Source: Bacillus sp. B1-b2
Lineage (GTDB): Bacteria; Bacillota; Bacilli; Bacillales; Cytobacillaceae
Assembly (NCBI RefSeq): GCF_009183415.1
Contig: NZ_WEHU01000017.1
Coordinates: 1 to 64,000 of the forward strand
Direction: 5' to 3'
DNA length: 64,000 bases
Under the pieces are notes generated by a model. The model was not told where the DNA came from and did not search any database. It saw only the letters and a program-made list of their open reading frames with translations. Shown here piece after piece: positions 61,212 to 64,000 of the stretch (the stretch's first letter is position 1; each line of letters starts with the position of its first letter). Both the position numbers and the translations under genes were made by a program.

Positions 61212-62663
61212 GTGGGTATTTTAAATGGAGAGGACTTTATTCATCGTTTAGATGGGATGAAAAATGAAATTTATTATGATGGAGAATTAATAAAAAATAA
61301 AATATCGGAGCATCCAGCCTTTAGAGGAGTCATGAAAACGAAAGCTTCTCTTTATAATTTACAACATAACAAAGAATTAGAAAATGAAATGATCTTCTAT
61401 TCGCCTGAGAAGGAAGAGCCAATTGGAATTTCTTATTTACAACCAAAAACAAAAGAAGACTTAAAAAGAAGAAGAATTATGATGGAGCATTGGGCAAAAC
61501 ACACCCATGGAATGATGGGAAGAAGTCCTGACTATATGAATACGGTGATTATGAGCTTCGCTTCTTCCTCAAATCTTTTAATAGGCAAAGAAAATTGCTT
61601 TCCTGAAAACATACAATCTTTGTATAATAAAGCAATGGAGCAAGACCTTTCTTTTACTCATACATTTATTACTCCACAGGTTAATCGTTCGCAAGGATAT
61701 TTGGGATTATCAGAGGAACCAGTCTCTGCAAAAATAATCGATAAAAACGAAGAAGGACTTGTCATTAAAGGGGCACGTTTACTGGCGACTGAAGGAGGTT
61801 TGACGGATGAAGTGTTAGTTTTCTCCGCTCCAAGCTTATTTATTGATTCTAGCGAGGCTTATGCATTTTCTATTCCTTCTAATACGAAAGGTTTAAAATT
61901 TTACTGTAGAGAATCATTTGTTGGTGGAGACTCTATATTTAATTATCCTTTAAGTTCTAGATATGAAGAAATGGATTCTGTAGTAGTTTTTGACAATGTT
62001 CTCGTTCCTTGGGAAAAGGTATTCTATTATGAAAACATAGAAGCAGCTGGGAGCTTCCTTAATGAAAGTTCTTTTCATTCGTTCGCCTATCACCAAGTCA
62101 TCACCAGACAAATTGTTAAAACCGAGTTTATCCTTGGAATAGCACAACTTCTCGTAGAAACGATTAATGTAGGAGAATATCAACATATTCAAGAGAAACT
62201 TTCTGAAATAATCATTGGACTTGAGACAATGAAAGCTCTCCTAGAGAAAGCAGAAAATGATGCTCAATTAGATGAATGTGGTACTATGCGACCAAGTATG
62301 ATACCATTGCAAGTTGCCAGTAATATCTTCCCAAAAATATATCCCCGTTTCGTGGAAATTATCGAGCTAATTGGGGCAAGTGGAATGATTTTATTGCCAA
62401 CAGAGAAGGCTTTTCAGTCAAATATTAGAACAGACTTAGATCATTACCTTCAAGCTACTCAATTAGATGCAAAGAATCGAGTTAAACTTTTTCGTTTAGC
62501 GTGGGATTTAACCATGAGCTCATTTGGAACAAGACAAACACAATACGAACGTTATTTTTTCGGAGACCCTATTCGATTAGCAAGTGGCTTGTATAATAAA
62601 TATCCTAAAAAGATTCATGCAGAGAATATTAGGAGTTTCCTTTCATTAAAAAAAGACAATTAA
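61212..62663 (+). CDS. 4-hydroxyphenylacetate 3-monooxygenase (HpaB) family protein
   Basis: A 483-residue FADH2-dependent monooxygenase of the HpaB/PvcC/HsaA group. AKHTHGMMGRSPDYMNTVIMSF is the conserved early motif (in part), VNRSQ and LVPWEKVFYYEN mark the flavin and substrate regions, and LIGASGMILLPTE lies near the C-terminus. It hydroxylates a phenol or related ring using reduced flavin from a separate reductase, which is not adjacent. GTG 61212 follows AAAGGAGAAGATACT; an upstream ATG at 61149 lacks a site. Divergent MocR gene is its likely regulator. Confidence 0.87.
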   Translation: MGILNGEDFIHRLDGMKNEIYYDGELIKNKISEHPAFRGVMKTKASLYNLQHNKELENEMIFYSPEKEEPIGISYLQPKTKEDLKRRRIMMEHWAKHTHGMMGRSPDYMNTVIMSFASSSNLLIGKENCFPENIQSLYNKAMEQDLSFTHTFITPQVNRSQGYLGLSEEPVSAKIIDKNEEGLVIKGARLLATEGGLTDEVLVFSAPSLFIDSSEAYAFSIPSNTKGLKFYCRESFVGGDSIFNYPLSSRYEEMDSVVVFDNVLVPWEKVFYYENIEAAGSFLNESSFHSFAYHQVITRQIVKTEFILGIAQLLVETINVGEYQHIQEKLSEIIIGLETMKALLEKAENDAQLDECGTMRPSMIPLQVASNIFPKIYPRFVEIIELIGASGMILLPTEKAFQSNIRTDLDHYLQATQLDAKNRVKLFRLAWDLTMSSFGTRQTQYERYFFGDPIRLASGLYNKYPKKIHAENIRSFLSLKKDN

Positions 62664-62744
62664 TATCATTTTTAAAGATCAATCTGTGCCAGCTTAGGCA
62701 AGAATTGGTGCAGATTGTTGCCTTTTTGTAAAAGAACTACCTCT

Positions 62745-62915
62745 CTATTTACTATGCAGTTCAGCGCACACTCCTGTCCTGTCTTGCAATATACCCAGTA
62801 ATAAAGTTACAGGATAAACCACTTTAGTACTTTCTCTTGCTTGCAATTCTGCATAGTGAAATATCCTTAAACAGCGCTCTGTATAATTTAATCCATTATC
62901 CTCCTCCATTTCCAT
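62745..62915 (-). pseudogene. Clp N-terminal domain fragment, 56 codons
   Basis: The minus strand reads GLNYTERCLRIFHYAELQA, then VVYPVTLLLGILQDRTGVCAEL before TAG. This is the first half of a Clp-N repeat (consensus T.RA..IL..AE.EA...HLLLGLL.E). A GGAGGAGG site stands before an ATG that is one base out of frame, so both the start and the end are damaged. The remainder of the domain is missing, so it is a remnant of a small ClpC-N-like protein. Confidence 0.6.
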
Positions 62916-63002
62916 TGATTCGATTGCTATTTTTTATAAAAAAGATACTCTATAGAAGTTCTTTTACTAGAAACTTACTCAACTAGATTAAATGAACTCC
63001 CA

Positions 63003-63795
63003 TTAAGCTAACCACTTAAACCACCTACCATGTCCATCGGTTTCCGCTATTGTGTTTTGACTCTCTATCCCGTCAAAATAATAGTCTAAGTGTAAGTATT
63101 TATCTTGTATATTATTATACAGATGACATATATCTCTTTTCTTTCCTATATCTTTTACTATTTGTAGAAGTTGTTGTTTCGTTTCTATAGACATTTGATT
63201 GGCAACATGTGTATGAAAGATACAAATGATGCTATCTTCTGGGATATTCTCACTAATTTCAGATAGTAACTTTATTCCGTCACCATTTATAAACTGAACA
63301 GAGCAATCATTAACATATGTACGCATATTTATCCCAGAAAAGCTGCAATCCAGCACTAGTGCCAATTTCTATAAGTGCCAGAGGTTTTCTGACTTTCTCA
63401 TAAATTGTACAAAAAGCAGGATAAAGATAAGCACATCTGCGTACTTCATTTGTTTGAACCATTCTGGATTGAAGAATTTTTTCCAATTCCCTTTTGTACT
63501 CCAAACAAAAATCTTTAAAGAAAGGAAAAGAATGCTGATAAGATTTGGGAGACTCTACTATACTAGGGTAATACTCTTTTAATGGATGTAACTTGCCTTT
63601 CAGTAGTAGATAATGTACTGCTCCAAAAAGAAGATTGGGAATAGGTTGTCCCTTTCGTGCGTTCATACATATATCAAGTATCATTTCATTTCTAGCAATT
63701 TCAATGGATAAATGTTCATATAGTAAACTCGATCCCTTACATTCTTTTTCCGCGAAGTTTAAGAAAATTTGAGATATAAGTTCTTGATTCCTCAC
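63003..63795 (-). pseudogene. DUF2332 family protein, internally deleted and frameshifted
   Basis: The first 158 codons (from 63795) run to ALIEIGTSAGLQLFWDKYAY and then stop at 63310. The second frame (63365 down to 63003) takes up at VNDCSVQFINGDGIKLLSEI and continues CIFHTHVANQM to LA. DUF2332 proteins (about 340 residues) have some 110 residues between these two motifs, which are absent. A deletion of about 330 bases out of frame explains it. AAGGAGGAGCTAACTG precedes the start. Confidence 0.72.
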
Positions 63796-63850
63796 AGTTA
63801 GCTCCTCCTTCTCATTAAAGAAATAAGAATATTAAAATAGGCAAAAGTTT

Positions 63851-64000
63851 CTAATCAAAGTCTACTGAAGCGTCCCTTTTATAAAGATGCTTAAATGCCA
63901 TCATTATTTGTGATTCTGTATTTCTAGCGACTGATAAGTTTGGTAAATGTTTTTTATCGAAAAAAGCTACTTCACTTGTTTCTATTCCCTTTTGCGGTTC
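63851..64000 (-). CDS. Nudix hydrolase, C-terminal part only
   Basis: The minus strand from the window edge reads IETSEVAFFDKKHLPNLSV, then RNTESQIMMAF and KRDASVDFD before TAG 63851. This matches the C-terminal end of ADP-ribose-type Nudix hydrolases that carry an extra N-terminal domain (ETSEVxFF...LPxLSxxRxTxxQIxM). The Nudix box itself lies beyond the window. Confidence 0.65.
   Translation of the reverse strand, partial: EPQKGIETSEVAFFDKKHLPNLSVARNTESQIMMAFKHLYKRDASVDFD

Overview
The window looks like a chromosome segment of a low-GC, endospore-forming member of the Bacillaceae. The evidence is strong AGGAGG-type ribosome sites with frequent TTG and GTG starts, the desaturase thermosensor set des-desK-desR, a complete seven-gene Mrp Na+/H+ antiporter operon, YqkD, YqkE, YcgG and YfmQ-type proteins, a SpoIIP-type domain, a Crh/HPr relative and SigX-like ECF sigma factors. 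The exact genus cannot be fixed from sequence alone. I see no tRNA, rRNA, CRISPR array, phage or intact insertion sequence.

Left part (1-16.99 kb). A frameshifted MEDS-domain gene is followed by a long minus-strand run of small housekeeping and detoxification genes: a nucleotidyltransferase, an alpha/beta hydrolase, DUF2785, four GNAT acetyltransferases in all, a GH25 lysozyme and a Nudix enzyme. A 49-codon gene and a remnant of a proline iminopeptidase are hidden in this run. Two Gfo/Idh/MocA dehydrogenases diverge from an RpiR regulator. Two ECF sigma factor modules stand back to back; the partner of one is a membrane protein carrying a SpoIIP-type amidase domain. A histidine phosphatase, an SDR, a serine hydrolase, YcgG and a PfkB kinase follow.

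Middle (17-34 kb). This holds a frameshifted PspC gene, an orphan glycine-betaine binding lipoprotein, a Fur-controlled iron-siderophore binding lipoprotein, the yqkE/OsmC/yqkD group, a chemoreceptor, msrA and an SDR. A decayed Rrf2 regulator precedes the mrpABCDEFG operon. Beyond mrpG, two identical 31-bp terminators bracket about 650 bp of dispersed repeat DNA.

Copper region (34.6-45.1 kb). A minus-strand operon copA - copD-like - nikA - nikB - nikC - nikDE-type is divergent from a YcnK/CutR-type regulator (DeoR helix-turn-helix plus NosL-like Cys-rich domain). A palindrome lies on the predicted copA -10 element. This is the best candidate for an under-described system: a copper regulon joining a Cu(I) ATPase, a CopD membrane protein and a peptide/metallophore-type importer.

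Right part (45-64 kb). An intact MEDS paralogue is followed by des with DesR-like sites, desK and desR. Then come a deletion scar that fused the 3' remnants of a divergent HxlR/NmrA-like pair, a frameshifted unknown gene, a PadR/DUF2812 operon with a four-box palindromic operator array, a VOC protein and a ClbS/DfsB protein. Next are an MFS exporter, an HPr/Crh-like protein with Gln15 and Glu46, a LysR regulator, DUF1398, PsiE and YfmQ genes, and a MocR regulator divergent from an HpaB-type flavin monooxygenase. The right edge holds a Clp-N remnant, an internally deleted DUF2332 gene and a partial Nudix gene. Single-base A-tract frameshifts (three) and true pseudogenes (at least five) are notably frequent.
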